Part shown: piece after piece, positions 26,268 to 36,800 of the stretch
Layout: every line of letters starts with the position of its first letter
How positions within the stretch are numbered: the stretch's first letter is position 1
Assembly: GCA_966424055.1 (NCBI GenBank)
Contig: CBJLMB010000005.1
Location: 166,944 to 230,943 of the forward strand
Source: Deminuibacter sp966424055
GTDB taxonomy: Bacteria; Bacteroidota; Bacteroidia; Chitinophagales; Chitinophagaceae
Reading direction: 5' to 3'
DNA: 64,000 nt
Made by a program: the position numbers and the translations under genes
Notes under the pieces: model-generated
The model's input: only the letters and a program-made list of their open reading frames with translations
The model's database searches: none
What the model was told of the DNA's origin: nothing

Positions 26268-26876
26268 TTGAGTTTTCTTTTGAGTGTGCACAATTTTAAT
26301 ACCGATTCCTTTCTGATGGAAGCCTTTCACAGGGGAGATAAACTGGCGGATGAGTTTGTATTCAGGAAATTTTTTAAACCATTGTGTCTTTCTGCGGAAA
26401 AGATAACAAAGGATCTGCCGCAGTCTGAAGACATTGTTCTGGAAGTGTTTGTAAAAATATTCAACAGGCGCACTGATTTTCCCAGTCTTGATAATTTAAA
26501 AGCATTTGCTATTGTTGCCACCAGAAATGGTGCTATCTCTTATTTGAGAAGTCTTAAGCAGTATCACCCCATATCGCCCGATATTTCTGATACATTGCCT
26601 GATGAATCAGGCGAAATGCTGCAGCTGGAAATGATGCGCTGGGAAGTGGTGCAGGAGATCTATAACAGGATTGATGATCTGCCCGACAGGTGTAGAGCCG
26701 TATTGAAACTTTTTTTAAAAGGTCATTCCACCAAGGCTATTGCAGACCAGCTGGATATTAGTCCGCAAACAGTTCGAACACAGAAAGCAAGAGGTCTTCA
26801 GCTGATACGGGCTGAAATATTCGGCGGAAAAATCATACCCCTGCTGTTGCTGATCCCTTTTTTTTTTGATGATTGA
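26268..26876 (+). CDS. ECF RNA polymerase sigma factor (FecI-like)
   Basis: A 202-residue extracytoplasmic-function sigma factor. Region 2 covers about residues 20-95 (ADEFVFRKFFKPLCLSAEKI, SEDIVLEVFVKIFNRR, IVATRNGAISYLR). Region 4 covers about 130-185 (IYNRIDDLPDRCRAVLKLFLKGHSTKAIADQLDISPQTVRTQKARG), including the recognition helix. Bacteroidota members pair with FecR-type anti-sigma factors and switch on SusCD-like operons; here the FecR, SusC and SusD genes follow. The start is uncertain: the longest frame begins with TTG (26268), and an in-frame ATG lies at 26316. A C-terminal hydrophobic tail (IIPLLLLIPFFF) is unusual for a sigma factor and may tether it. Confidence 0.9.
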   Translation: MSFLLSVHNFNTDSFLMEAFHRGDKLADEFVFRKFFKPLCLSAEKITKDLPQSEDIVLEVFVKIFNRRTDFPSLDNLKAFAIVATRNGAISYLRSLKQYHPISPDISDTLPDESGEMLQLEMMRWEVVQEIYNRIDDLPDRCRAVLKLFLKGHSTKAIADQLDISPQTVRTQKARGLQLIRAEIFGGKIIPLLLLIPFFFDD

Positions 26877-27097
26877 TATATCACTGGTATAAGCATACAG
26901 TTGAAAAATGCGATAACAGGATAGATGTATGCCAGTCGAGACAGGGAAGAAGAAAATGTTGTTAGTTATTCTATGATAAGTGTTGGATAAAGAAGAGCGG
27001 TTACCAGCATGCTGTTATTTTTTTTAACAAAAAAATGTAAATCTTTTGGATGAATGCGCTTACCTCACGTTATATATGTAGAGGCTCTTATTAAATC

Positions 27098-28204
27098 ATG
27101 AATATATCAAATGATATTTCCAGGCTGATTGTAAAATATTTGCGGGATGAGCTATCACCTGGAGAAACCACTGCATTAAATAACTGGCTAAATGAATCCG
27201 AAGCACATAGATCGTTACTGGCTTCATTGGATAATCCTGATACAATGCAGGCTTTCCTGGAGAAGATGGATAGCATTGACCTGGACGCCGGCTGGAAAAA
27301 GCTTTTGCAGAAAATAGGAGATACCGGAGAAGGGAATGATGAAATTATTTTTAAAGGCTGGTTTTTAAAGCATCGCCGGAGAATGGTTTGGCATATCAGC
27401 TATGCCGCCTCTTTTTTTTTGATCATTCTGTTGACCTGGTGGATTTTTAATAACAATCATCCTATGGGTAATGAAGCATTCAATCCTGGTATGGTGTTAA
27501 CCACCAATAATGGCGAACGCAAAACATTTGTACTGGAAGACGGCTCCCGCGTGATGCTGAATGGCGGCAGCCGGCTGGTACTGGCGAAAAATTTTGGCAG
27601 CGATAACCGGCGGGTGCAATTGGATGGTGAGGCTTTTTTTGATATAGCAAAAGGCCTGAAGCATGCCTTTATTATACATACGGCCACCATGGATATCAAG
27701 GATATTTCCACCACATTCAATGTGCGGGCCTATACAGGAGAGAAAAAAGATATTGTATTGCTGGTGAACGGAAAAATAGCGCTGGATATAAAACTGCCCA
27801 ATAAAGAAACCCGCTCTGTGGTACTGGCACCACAGCAGAAAATTACTGTAGTACGGGATCCCAGGGTATCCATGTCGAAACCTGCTGAAGTGCTTGGAAT
27901 ATTTATGGATAGCCTGATGGGAACAACAGAGGGAAATGATTTGCCCGAGATAGCCTGGACAGAAGATCGTTTGGTATTTCATGAACAGGAATTGAGTGAT
28001 ATAGCTTTCAGACTGGAAAAATGGTTTAATGTGCGGGTGATTTTTGAATCTGCATCTCTTAAATCGCTCAGGTTCTCGGGGAGCTTTTATAAAGAAAGCC
28101 TGCGGCAGATAATGGATGTGGTACACTATTCCAATCCGGCAGTAGGCTATCGGCTGAGCGATAGTAATAAAATGCTGGTACTGTATGAAACTGCTCTAAA
28201 GTGA
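27098..28204 (+). CDS. FecR-family anti-sigma factor
   Basis: A 368-residue inner-membrane protein that holds the sigma factor inactive until signalled by the outer-membrane transporter. A cytoplasmic N-terminal domain (about 1-90) precedes one transmembrane segment (about 98-118, SYAASFFLIILLTWWIF). The periplasmic FecR domain follows (about 145-240, with TNNGERKTFVLEDGSRVMLNGGSRL and GEAFFDI). The DUF4974 domain closes it (about 288-365, from LVFHEQELSDIAFRLEKWF). It lies 221 bp after the sigma gene and 191 bp before susC, the usual order for this type of locus. Confidence 0.94.
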   Translation: MNISNDISRLIVKYLRDELSPGETTALNNWLNESEAHRSLLASLDNPDTMQAFLEKMDSIDLDAGWKKLLQKIGDTGEGNDEIIFKGWFLKHRRRMVWHISYAASFFLIILLTWWIFNNNHPMGNEAFNPGMVLTTNNGERKTFVLEDGSRVMLNGGSRLVLAKNFGSDNRRVQLDGEAFFDIAKGLKHAFIIHTATMDIKDISTTFNVRAYTGEKKDIVLLVNGKIALDIKLPNKETRSVVLAPQQKITVVRDPRVSMSKPAEVLGIFMDSLMGTTEGNDLPEIAWTEDRLVFHEQELSDIAFRLEKWFNVRVIFESASLKSLRFSGSFYKESLRQIMDVVHYSNPAVGYRLSDSNKMLVLYETALK

Positions 28205-28395
28205 TCAAAGCATAGTCTTTTTTGATACGTTAAACCCAAAATGAAGCAGACGTTTTTCAAAAAGAGCGTCCACTACCCAATTCAACGAACCAGACTGCTT
28301 CAACTATAACTAAAACTATTTATGACGTGTAAACAACAACTTGTTTGCGCAGGGGATAAGTACTGCCTTGTGTAAACGAAAAATGTGCTGAGATT

Positions 28396-31300
28396 ATGAA
28401 AATGACTGCGATTGCTTTATTGTTAAGTGGAGGGCTACATGTTGCTACAAAAGGGATGTCTCAGGAGGTAAAAGTTACGCTTCGCGATAACCGTATGCGG
28501 CTTGACCAGTTTTTCCGGCAATTGGAAAAACTGACCAAGTACCGTTTCTTTTACAGCATTGACCGCGTACCCCTCACATCAACAATCAGCGTGCAGGCCA
28601 ATAATGAACCTTTGCTCGATCTTTTACAGCGGGTATTGCCCGCACTGGGACTAAGCTACAAACAGGTGAACGACAGCCTGATCACCATTGGTGTGATAAC
28701 CGCTGCTGACACGAAAAATACAACGACCGCAAATAACAGTAACAACAGGCAGGACGGGAAGATTGTACTGGTAAAAGGCCAGGTATTTGACAATGCAGGT
28801 GCACCCATGGCCGGTGTTGCTGTGAGTGAAAGAAAATCGGGCAGGGGTGTTATCACAGATAAAGACGGACGATTTGCCATCAACGCGAGGTTGGGCGGCC
28901 TGCTTCAGTTTTCTTTTGTGGGATATATTCAAACACAGTTAAACATCAGTAGCACCGGAAACCTGAAAGTATCCCTGCAACCGGTAGCGCAGGATATGGA
29001 AGAAGTGGTGGTGATAGGTTATGGTGCCATTAAACGGAAAGATATTACCAATGCGGTATCGCGGTTAAATATGGCGGATATCAATATCAGCGCCAATGCC
29101 AATTTTACGCAGGCCCTGGCAGGCAGGGCACCGGGCCTGCTGGCAACACAAACAACCGGGCAGCCAGGTGCTGCAGTGGATATACAGATCAGGGACAATC
29201 CCTCTTTTGCCTCTGCGGGTGTATTGTATGTACTGGATGGCGTGCCTATCAACAATGCCGCAACGGATCCTGCCAATAATCCTGAATACGGCTCCGGTGG
29301 CATAGACCGCTCACCGCTGAATTTTATCAATCCCTACGATATAGAATCCATTGAAGTGCTTAAAGATGCCAGCGCTGCAGCTATCTACGGCGCACAGGCT
29401 GGTGCAGGTGTGGTATTGATCACCACAAAAAAAGGTAAAGCCGGCAAGCCCAGGCTGGAGTACGCATTCAGCCATGCATTTCAGCGCCAGGGCAAATTTT
29501 ATGCGCTGCTTGGAACAAAGGAATATATGGAACAGCGCAATAAAATACAGTACGAAATGTGGTTGCGGGATAACGATATTGTCCCCTATGGCGATGCAAC
29601 ACCCTCATCCGCGTCTGTTCCGCCGTTTGTACCCAAATATACCCAGGCGCAAATTGACAGCACACCAGTGCAGCCCAGCGCGATGAAAGCCATCTCACGC
29701 GGAGGTATGGTACAGCAACATAATTTATCGCTGACCGGCGGAAATGACAGGGGCCGCTATTATATTTCCGGCAATTATTTTAACCAGACAGGATTGCTGA
29801 AGGGCAGTGATTATACCCGGTACAATGGCCGGGTAAATATGGAGCAGTTTATCAACCGCAGGCTGAAAGTGGGCGCGAATATTGTGTCCTCCAATTCAAA
29901 AGCCAATAACCCGGCCATACAAACCGGGCGGTATGAAGATGGTGGCATCATGATGGCTGCCTGGGCATACCCGGCCAACCAGCCATTAAGAAATGCCGAT
30001 GGCAGTTATCCATTATCGGCAGACTATCCGAATATCCCGAACCCGCTGTCGTACCTGCAGGTGACCGACCAGTCACAGCTTCAGAGATTGCTCACCAATG
30101 GGTATGCAACATGGGAAATTATTCCCGGCTTAAAAGCACAGGCCGATTTCAGCTATGACCAGTCAAGGGAAAAACGTTCAGTATACATGCCCAAAAGTTT
30201 TTTGTTTGGAATGCGGTCAGATGGCATGGCTTCGATCGGGGAAACCAACAGCAGCACCCAATTGATCGATTATACGCTTTGTTACACAAAGGGATTGGGC
30301 AACCGGCACCGTATCAATGCATTGGCGGGCTACTCGTACCAGGTGAACAATGGTGAGGGCATGAATGCCCAGAGCAATGGTTTTATCAGTGATGATTACC
30401 TGTACAACAATATTGGCTCGGGAACCGGTACCCGCCCTGTTGTAGGATCGTTTAAAAACAGGCAGACCTGGGCTTCTTATTTTGCAAGGGTGATTTATAC
30501 TTTGAGCAACAGGTATACCCTGACAGCCTCGGTCAGGCGGGATGGTGCTTCCAATTTTGCGGAGAATAAAAAATATGCCTATTTCCCATCCGTATCGGCG
30601 GGTTGGCAATTGTCTGAAGAACCTTTTTTTACAAGGCTACGCCCACTGGTCAATAATATGCGGCTACGCGCAAGCTATGGGTTTACAGGGAACAGCAATA
30701 TCGGCAGCAATGCTTTTGCCTACTATGCAACAACACCAGCATTCGGGTATGTATTTGGTAATATACCTGCTACGGGTATCACACTCAGCCAGATCAGTAA
30801 TCCCAACCTCACCTGGGAAACCGTACGGGAGCTGAATGCTGGTATTGACTTTGAATTATTGAAAAGCCGGTTATCGGGTACCGTGGATTATTACCATAAA
30901 ACGATCAGCCAGCTGCTTACATTCATTCCACTCCCTACAGATTATGCGGTGGCCGCTGTGGCCGGAAACGCCGGAAGAACGGGCACGCATGGATGGGAGA
31001 TCAGCCTGCATTCGCAGAATATACTTTCCTGCCGCAAGCTGGGATTCAGGTGGAATACCGATCTGATGCTTTCCCATTTTTACAGCTTCTGGAAACAAAG
31101 ACCCGAAGCCTCGCTGAAAAACCTGGCCAAGTTTGTAGACCCCAGGGGGCAGTTTGATGATGAAGCCGTATATGGTTATATCAGCGAAGGACTGTTCAAG
31201 GGAAAAGGTAAGCCACCGGCGGCCATGCCCGGGTTGATACCAGGTGGTATTATGCTGCGGGATCTTGATGGTTTTGATGCCAATGGCAACCTGACCGGTA

Positions 31301-31839
31301 AACCAGACGGGCAGCTGTCATCTGCCGATCAGCGTTATATCGGGAGCCGTGTTCCCAAATACAGTTTTGGATTCAACAACACCTTCAGTTATGCAGGTTT
31401 CGATCTTTCTGTCTATTTCTATGGGACATCGGGTGCCGTCAAATCCCTTACAGACGATGCTTTTTCAACATGGATGGAAACAAATATGGCCCAGTATGGG
31501 TGGAACACGCTGGCCTTTGCAAAGAACAGGTGGAGCTATGATAACACCGGTTCCAGGTGGGAAAGTGGATTGAGAACCGGGTATGAAAATTATACAGTGA
31601 ATTCTGATTTCTGGTACCAGAAAGCCGGTTTTATCCGCTGCCGCGATATCACACTTGGTTATGCATTTCCCCAGGACTGGATAAAAAAACAAAATACATT
31701 GAATAGTATACGGCTTTCAGTAGGGGTGCAAAATCCGTTTGTGATCACCGGTTATACCGGGTTGGATCCTGAATTGCAGAGTTTTTTGGCTTACCCGATG
31801 GCGAGGTCGGTTATCATAAGCCTGAATACTTCTTTTTAA
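28396..31839 (+). CDS. SusC/RagA-type TonB-dependent transporter with STN signalling domain
   Basis: A 1147-residue outer-membrane transporter. In order it has a signal peptide (about 1-23) and an STN domain that contacts FecR (about 26-98). A CarboxypepD-regulatory-like domain follows (about 125-197, VKGQVFDNAGAPMAGVAV). The TonB plug (about 200-320) carries the SusC hallmark VLKDASAAAIYGAQAGAGVVLITTKKG. A 22-strand barrel ends in the aromatic-rich SLNTSF. It imports an oligosaccharide or chelate captured with the SusD partner encoded next. The STN domain ties it to the sigma/anti-sigma pair upstream, so substrate binding should induce the locus. No glycoside hydrolase gene is adjacent, so the substrate is not deducible. 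Confidence 0.95.
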   Translation: MKMTAIALLLSGGLHVATKGMSQEVKVTLRDNRMRLDQFFRQLEKLTKYRFFYSIDRVPLTSTISVQANNEPLLDLLQRVLPALGLSYKQVNDSLITIGVITAADTKNTTTANNSNNRQDGKIVLVKGQVFDNAGAPMAGVAVSERKSGRGVITDKDGRFAINARLGGLLQFSFVGYIQTQLNISSTGNLKVSLQPVAQDMEEVVVIGYGAIKRKDITNAVSRLNMADINISANANFTQALAGRAPGLLATQTTGQPGAAVDIQIRDNPSFASAGVLYVLDGVPINNAATDPANNPEYGSGGIDRSPLNFINPYDIESIEVLKDASAAAIYGAQAGAGVVLITTKKGKAGKPRLEYAFSHAFQRQGKFYALLGTKEYMEQRNKIQYEMWLRDNDIVPYGDATPSSASVPPFVPKYTQAQIDSTPVQPSAMKAISRGGMVQQHNLSLTGGNDRGRYYISGNYFNQTGLLKGSDYTRYNGRVNMEQFINRRLKVGANIVSSNSKANNPAIQTGRYEDGGIMMAAWAYPANQPLRNADGSYPLSADYPNIPNPLSYLQVTDQSQLQRLLTNGYATWEIIPGLKAQADFSYDQSREKRSVYMPKSFLFGMRSDGMASIGETNSSTQLIDYTLCYTKGLGNRHRINALAGYSYQVNNGEGMNAQSNGFISDDYLYNNIGSGTGTRPVVGSFKNRQTWASYFARVIYTLSNRYTLTASVRRDGASNFAENKKYAYFPSVSAGWQLSEEPFFTRLRPLVNNMRLRASYGFTGNSNIGSNAFAYYATTPAFGYVFGNIPATGITLSQISNPNLTWETVRELNAGIDFELLKSRLSGTVDYYHKTISQLLTFIPLPTDYAVAAVAGNAGRTGTHGWEISLHSQNILSCRKLGFRWNTDLMLSHFYSFWKQRPEASLKNLAKFVDPRGQFDDEAVYGYISEGLFKGKGKPPAAMPGLIPGGIMLRDLDGFDANGNLTGKPDGQLSSADQRYIGSRVPKYSFGFNNTFSYAGFDLSVYFYGTSGAVKSLTDDAFSTWMETNMAQYGWNTLAFAKNRWSYDNTGSRWESGLRTGYENYTVNSDFWYQKAGFIRCRDITLGYAFPQDWIKKQNTLNSIRLSVGVQNPFVITGYTGLDPELQSFLAYPMARSVIISLNTSF

Positions 31840-31931
31840 CCAGTAAAAAATGGTAGTAATAAAAAATATCGAGACAATAAAGCCGGGTAGTAGGGTTGAA
31901 TCATGAAAACGGCAAACATTGTACACTAAAG

Positions 31932-33476
31932 ATGAAAGGGAAGAACAGGTATAGCATAGTGCCGATTGACAAAATAAGAATAGTTATAACGCTGGGATTA
32001 TGGCTGTTTTCTTCCTGTGAAAAACATTTGGAACCAGATATGTACGCGAAATCTCCTGATACAGCATTTTTTCAATCGGCCGGTGAAGCCGGTGCAGCGG
32101 TTACTGCCATGTATGCAGGTATGACCGGCGCCGGTTTATTCGAAGGCGGATGGGGAGGTTCCAACTACGGATGGAAAATTCAATCCAGTATGGAAACGGA
32201 TGAAACCATCTGTTCCTGGGGCTGGGCCGGCTGGAAAAGAATGAACCAGTTGATATTCTCGATAGATGATGGCGTGATCGTTGGCATTTATACAGCCATG
32301 ATGCCATTGATAACACAGATCACCATCAATATAAATAAAGTGGGCAAGGTGGTTAATATGGATAGTAAGCTGAAGGCAAGGTATATCGCTGAACTGAAAG
32401 CTTTGCGTGCACATTATTCGCAGATACTGTATAACCTGTATGGGCCTGTGCCGGTAAGACTGGATCCGGCGGCAGCCGCAGACCCGCGCAGTGCGCCGAT
32501 GCCCCGGCCTTCACAGGATTCAATGGTATATTATATCGAAAGAGATTATAAAGAAGCGGAAGCGGTATTGCCTGCTATGTTTTCGGGTAGTGATTATGGC
32601 CGGTTCTCCGGTACTGCCTGTCTGATGGGATTGATGAAACTGTATATGAAACAAAGAAGATGGCAGGATGCAATAGCGATGGGCGAACAGATCAGGGCAA
32701 GGGGCCTTCACCTGGTACCCGACTATACGGCTAATTTCAGTTATGATAACAAAGGGGGGAATGCTGAAATAATACTGGCCATACCCTGCAATGCCAATTC
32801 TCCCAGCAACTACAATAACTGGCTGGCTAATGTATTGCCAACAGATCCTGCATATGTAGATCCGTCGGGAATGCCCCTGCAGCGATGGGGTGGCTATAAA
32901 ATGCCCTGGAGTACCTATGACAAATTTGATTCAACAGACAGGCGCCTGCAGGTACTGCTCCGGCGTTACCCTGTAGATGCAAAAGGAACCTTGTTTGATG
33001 CAAGAACAGGCGGTGTGGTGAATGGAGAATATTACCCGCCATCCATTGGTGCCATACCCAAAAAATACGGAATAGACCCGACTTCTACTACCAATGTAAT
33101 GGGAACCGATATTGTAGTATGGCGTTACGCCGATGTGGAATTATTATTGGCAGAAGCATTGAATGAAATAAATGGGTTCCCGGTTACAGAAGCATACAAT
33201 CTGATCAATGATGTGAGGCAGAGAGCAGGTGTAAAAACATATGCTTATGGAAGCCTGCGCTATAGCGATTTTAAAGAGCGTATCATGGATGAGCGGCTGT
33301 TTGAACTGTGGTGTGAAGGTCAGCGGAGGGAAGACATGATCCGCTGGGGTACATTTATCAAAGATGGTATACGCAGGGGCGCTTCTGCAGCCACACTGAA
33401 TGATACCTTGTACCCGCTGCCGCGAAAGGTTATTACAGAAACCGGGGGTGTGGTAAAACAGAATCCGGGTTATTGA
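31932..33476 (+). CDS. RagB/SusD-family nutrient-binding lipoprotein
   Basis: A 514-residue surface lipoprotein with the lipobox LFSSC near residue 26. The N-terminal SusD-like TPR region (EAGAAVTAMYAGMTGAG, AELKALRAHYSQILYNLYGPVPVR) and the C-terminal RagB/SusD region (ADVELLLAEALNEINGF, LINDVRQRAGV, ERIMDERLFELWCEGQRREDMIRWG) are both typical. It caps the SusC barrel encoded 92 bp upstream. The frame opens with a TTG at 31896; ATG 31932 (MKGKNRYSIV) was chosen as the more usual start and keeps the signal peptide. Confidence 0.94.
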   Translation: MKGKNRYSIVPIDKIRIVITLGLWLFSSCEKHLEPDMYAKSPDTAFFQSAGEAGAAVTAMYAGMTGAGLFEGGWGGSNYGWKIQSSMETDETICSWGWAGWKRMNQLIFSIDDGVIVGIYTAMMPLITQITININKVGKVVNMDSKLKARYIAELKALRAHYSQILYNLYGPVPVRLDPAAAADPRSAPMPRPSQDSMVYYIERDYKEAEAVLPAMFSGSDYGRFSGTACLMGLMKLYMKQRRWQDAIAMGEQIRARGLHLVPDYTANFSYDNKGGNAEIILAIPCNANSPSNYNNWLANVLPTDPAYVDPSGMPLQRWGGYKMPWSTYDKFDSTDRRLQVLLRRYPVDAKGTLFDARTGGVVNGEYYPPSIGAIPKKYGIDPTSTTNVMGTDIVVWRYADVELLLAEALNEINGFPVTEAYNLINDVRQRAGVKTYAYGSLRYSDFKERIMDERLFELWCEGQRREDMIRWGTFIKDGIRRGASAATLNDTLYPLPRKVITETGGVVKQNPGY

Positions 33477-33866
33477 AAAAATGAACTGCTAACAATATAT
33501 CAACCGTTTTTGATGAAAAACCGGGTACCGATACCAAAACAACAGACGATCATGTAAAAATCAGCTTAACTGTTGCTGGGTTTTAAAAAAATATGCAGGT
33601 AAAAAAAGCTTTATCTGCATACGGGAATCCTTTGCCTGTATGCTACATACTACATGCTGATACAGACACTGCTTCTCTAACCATTTATCCGTACCAATGC
33701 TGAAATCCTGCTGTTGCAGGAAAGTCGCTGCACAACGCCGCCTTGTCTGGCCTTGTATAAAGGTATTGGCAGGGGTGGAGGTACCTGTGCTGGCATAGTA
33801 ACACGATTGATGAAATGGGCTATTTGTTTTAGCTAAATATAACGGATCGAAAAGTATAAAGTACAT
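33477..33866. other. Intergenic region after susD, upstream of the first giant gene
   Basis: No gene is supported. A hairpin TATGCAG (33592-33598) / CTGCATA (33615-33621) with AAA/TTT extension could end the susCD transcript. The remaining part must hold the promoter of the giant gene; no exact Bacteroidota promoter match was found. Confidence 0.45.
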
Positions 33867-36800
33867 ATGAAAAGACTTTTACTACAGGGCATTTATTTAC
33901 TGTTTTGTTTGTTTTTTGCCGCAGCTGCTTTGGCAGAGGGAAGTAAGGATATGTTTCCCGCCGGTGCTACGGGCAACAGGGCTTTGATGTTCAGTTCTGC
34001 TACCCGCACCAATATCAATATCGGGAACATTTATAACCCCGGCCGCATGTTCGTATATGCGAAAGTGGGAGAAGTTATTTATGCAGGCTCCAGTGTACAG
34101 GGTATGAAAAACGGCAATATACGCCTGGTTGCTCCCAATGGTACACCATACAGTTCCGGAGCCAGTACCACCATCGGGCGTATTGATAGCAGATCACAGG
34201 AACTTGCGGGACCTGCTCCGCTTGCAGTGGGCGGCTATACGCCTTTTATCAGGACAGTAGGCAGTGGGGAAGAAGGAGTGTGGACAATAGATTTTATATC
34301 TGCTACACCAGATGATCCACAGGGTTCGGGTACAGGCTTTAGTCCATTCGATGCGAATGAAAACTGGACATCCAGTCAGCAGTCTGGGTTCCTGGCCAAC
34401 TATCAGTACATCCTGGCTTGGGATGTGACGGTAGCCAGTGCCGGATCAGCAGTGCCGGGACGCGCCTACATGAATGTCTTTACCGGTTCAGTAGGCAACG
34501 CGAGCGCATCATTCAGGTCTAAATTTAAAGTACTGACGAAAGATGGCTTCCAGTATGATGTTGGCGCCAATGGGATCCAACCCTGGTTCTTTACTTTTTT
34601 TGTAAACAATAAAGGAACCAAGATCAGGAGCACAGATCTGCCTGCCTATGAAAGTATTACCAATAATGAAGCGGTTTCCACAAATGGTACTTATACTTTC
34701 CATGATCCAACAAAGCCAGACGGCGCAACGGATTTTACGCATAAAATGTACTTCAATCCGATAGATACCAGGATGCCCGCAAATGCCCCTATCTATCAAA
34801 ACGGTGTAACCGCATCCACCTGGTTATTCTCTCAGCCGCAGAATCCCCAGGTCACGAATGTAACTTTTAATGGTAGGGAAGGAACGCCCAACAGTTCCGG
34901 TGCACCTCCGCTCAATGGAGGAACTTTGCGTTTTACTGCAAACCAGAGCGGTATCGCGAAAATATCTATTGATGTAAATAACAACGGATCGTTCAATGAT
35001 CCGGTAGACAGAATAATAAATACTAATGCCGTTATTGGCCAGAACGCGGTGTCATGGGATGGCAAGGATGGTAATGGCAACGATGTAGCCAATAATTCCA
35101 AGATCAAACTGTCCGTCATTCTATATTCAGGTGAAGTGCACTTTCCCTATCTCGATGTGGAGAATAACCTGAACGGAATAAATGTTACCAGAACAAACGG
35201 CACTGCCAGCCCCAGCTCAAATGTTTATTGGGATGATAAAAGGCTGTCAAGCCACTCCGGCGGCCCCACCCCGATCACTAATACTGCTAGCCCGGGGATA
35301 AATAGTCTTACCAATGGACATAAATTTACGAACGACTACGGCGATGTTCAGTTTATTGATACCTGGACTTATATATTCAGCGACCCTATTGAACTGAACC
35401 TTACCGTTACCCAACGCCAGGCCGACCTTGCAGTACCGTCGCTGGACGGCCCCGCTGCCATATGCCCCGGCAGCAGTGTAACATACAGCACCACCGTGCG
35501 TAACAACGGCCCTGATGATGCTGACGGCGCCACTTATTATTTCAACTGGCCTGCAGAATTAACCAATGTGAAGTACTCCTATGTAACCACTGCTGGTTCT
35601 TCTGTTGTTTCTGAAAACCTGAGCAATGGTCAGTTAACTGCTAAAGTAAATCTCAAAAACGGCGGTGAAATCAGATTCACTTTTGTTGGAGACGTCAACA
35701 CAGTACCCGCCGGCGGAACGCTCAACGTGCGCTCCGCAGTGCTTCGCCCGGCCGATGTTACTGACCCTGATGCAACCAATGGCGCTTCTACCAGTCCGCC
35801 CACCGACCCGGATGTGGAATGTAATGCGGCACCTTCCGGCCAGGGTTGTAACAATATTAAAACAAGCAGCACAACTGTATCAGCGCCTGTAAGCACTAAC
35901 CAGATACAGGCCGATCAAAGTATTTGCCGTGGCGCAAATGCAAGCCCGCTTACGGGTGATGATGCAGGCAGTGCTGTTACCTATTTATGGCAGTTCAGTA
36001 CAACCAGTAACAGCGCCGGCTTCAGTGCAGCTGCGGGCACCAATAATGCTAAGGATTATATTTTGCCATCAGCACCGGATACCAGCACCTGGTACCGCAG
36101 GGTGGTTAATTCCGGCGCCTGTACAGATACCAGCAAAACGGTATTGATCAAAGTGAACCCGGTGCTGCAACCAGGCATTGTTGGGGATGATCAGGCGTTT
36201 TGTACCAGTGGCGACCCCGCTGCATTTAAGGAGAAAAAGCCAGCCAGCGGCGGCTCCGGTTCTTATACCTATCACTGGCAATCTTCAACAGACAATATCT
36301 CCTTTACCAATATTGCTGATGCTACTTCTGCTACCTACGATGCACCGGCTGTTTCGCAAACAACTTATTACCGCCGTATTGTAAGCAGTGCAGGCTCCGG
36401 GTGTTCTGATGCGGTGAGCGATACCATTAAGGTACAGATTGATACTGCACCCACTGTTTCCAATGCAGGGGAGGACCAGCAATTGTGCAATGTAACCGCT
36501 ACTACACTGAATGGCAATACGCCTTCCAGCGGCAAGGGGACATGGCATGTTAGTTCAGGCCCCAATACACCGGTAATAGCAGATTCAACGAACCCGGCTA
36601 CTGATGTATCTGGCATGGTACCGGGTACTTACACATTTGTGTGGGCCATCAGTAATGGCGTTTGCCCTGTATCTACAGATACAGTGAAAGTGGTGGTATC
36701 ACCTTTACCAACAACAGCCAATGCTGGTGCCGACCAGGAACTGTGTAATGCCAGCAGTACTAAAATGGATGCGAATGCCCCCTCTGCCGGTACCGGTGAA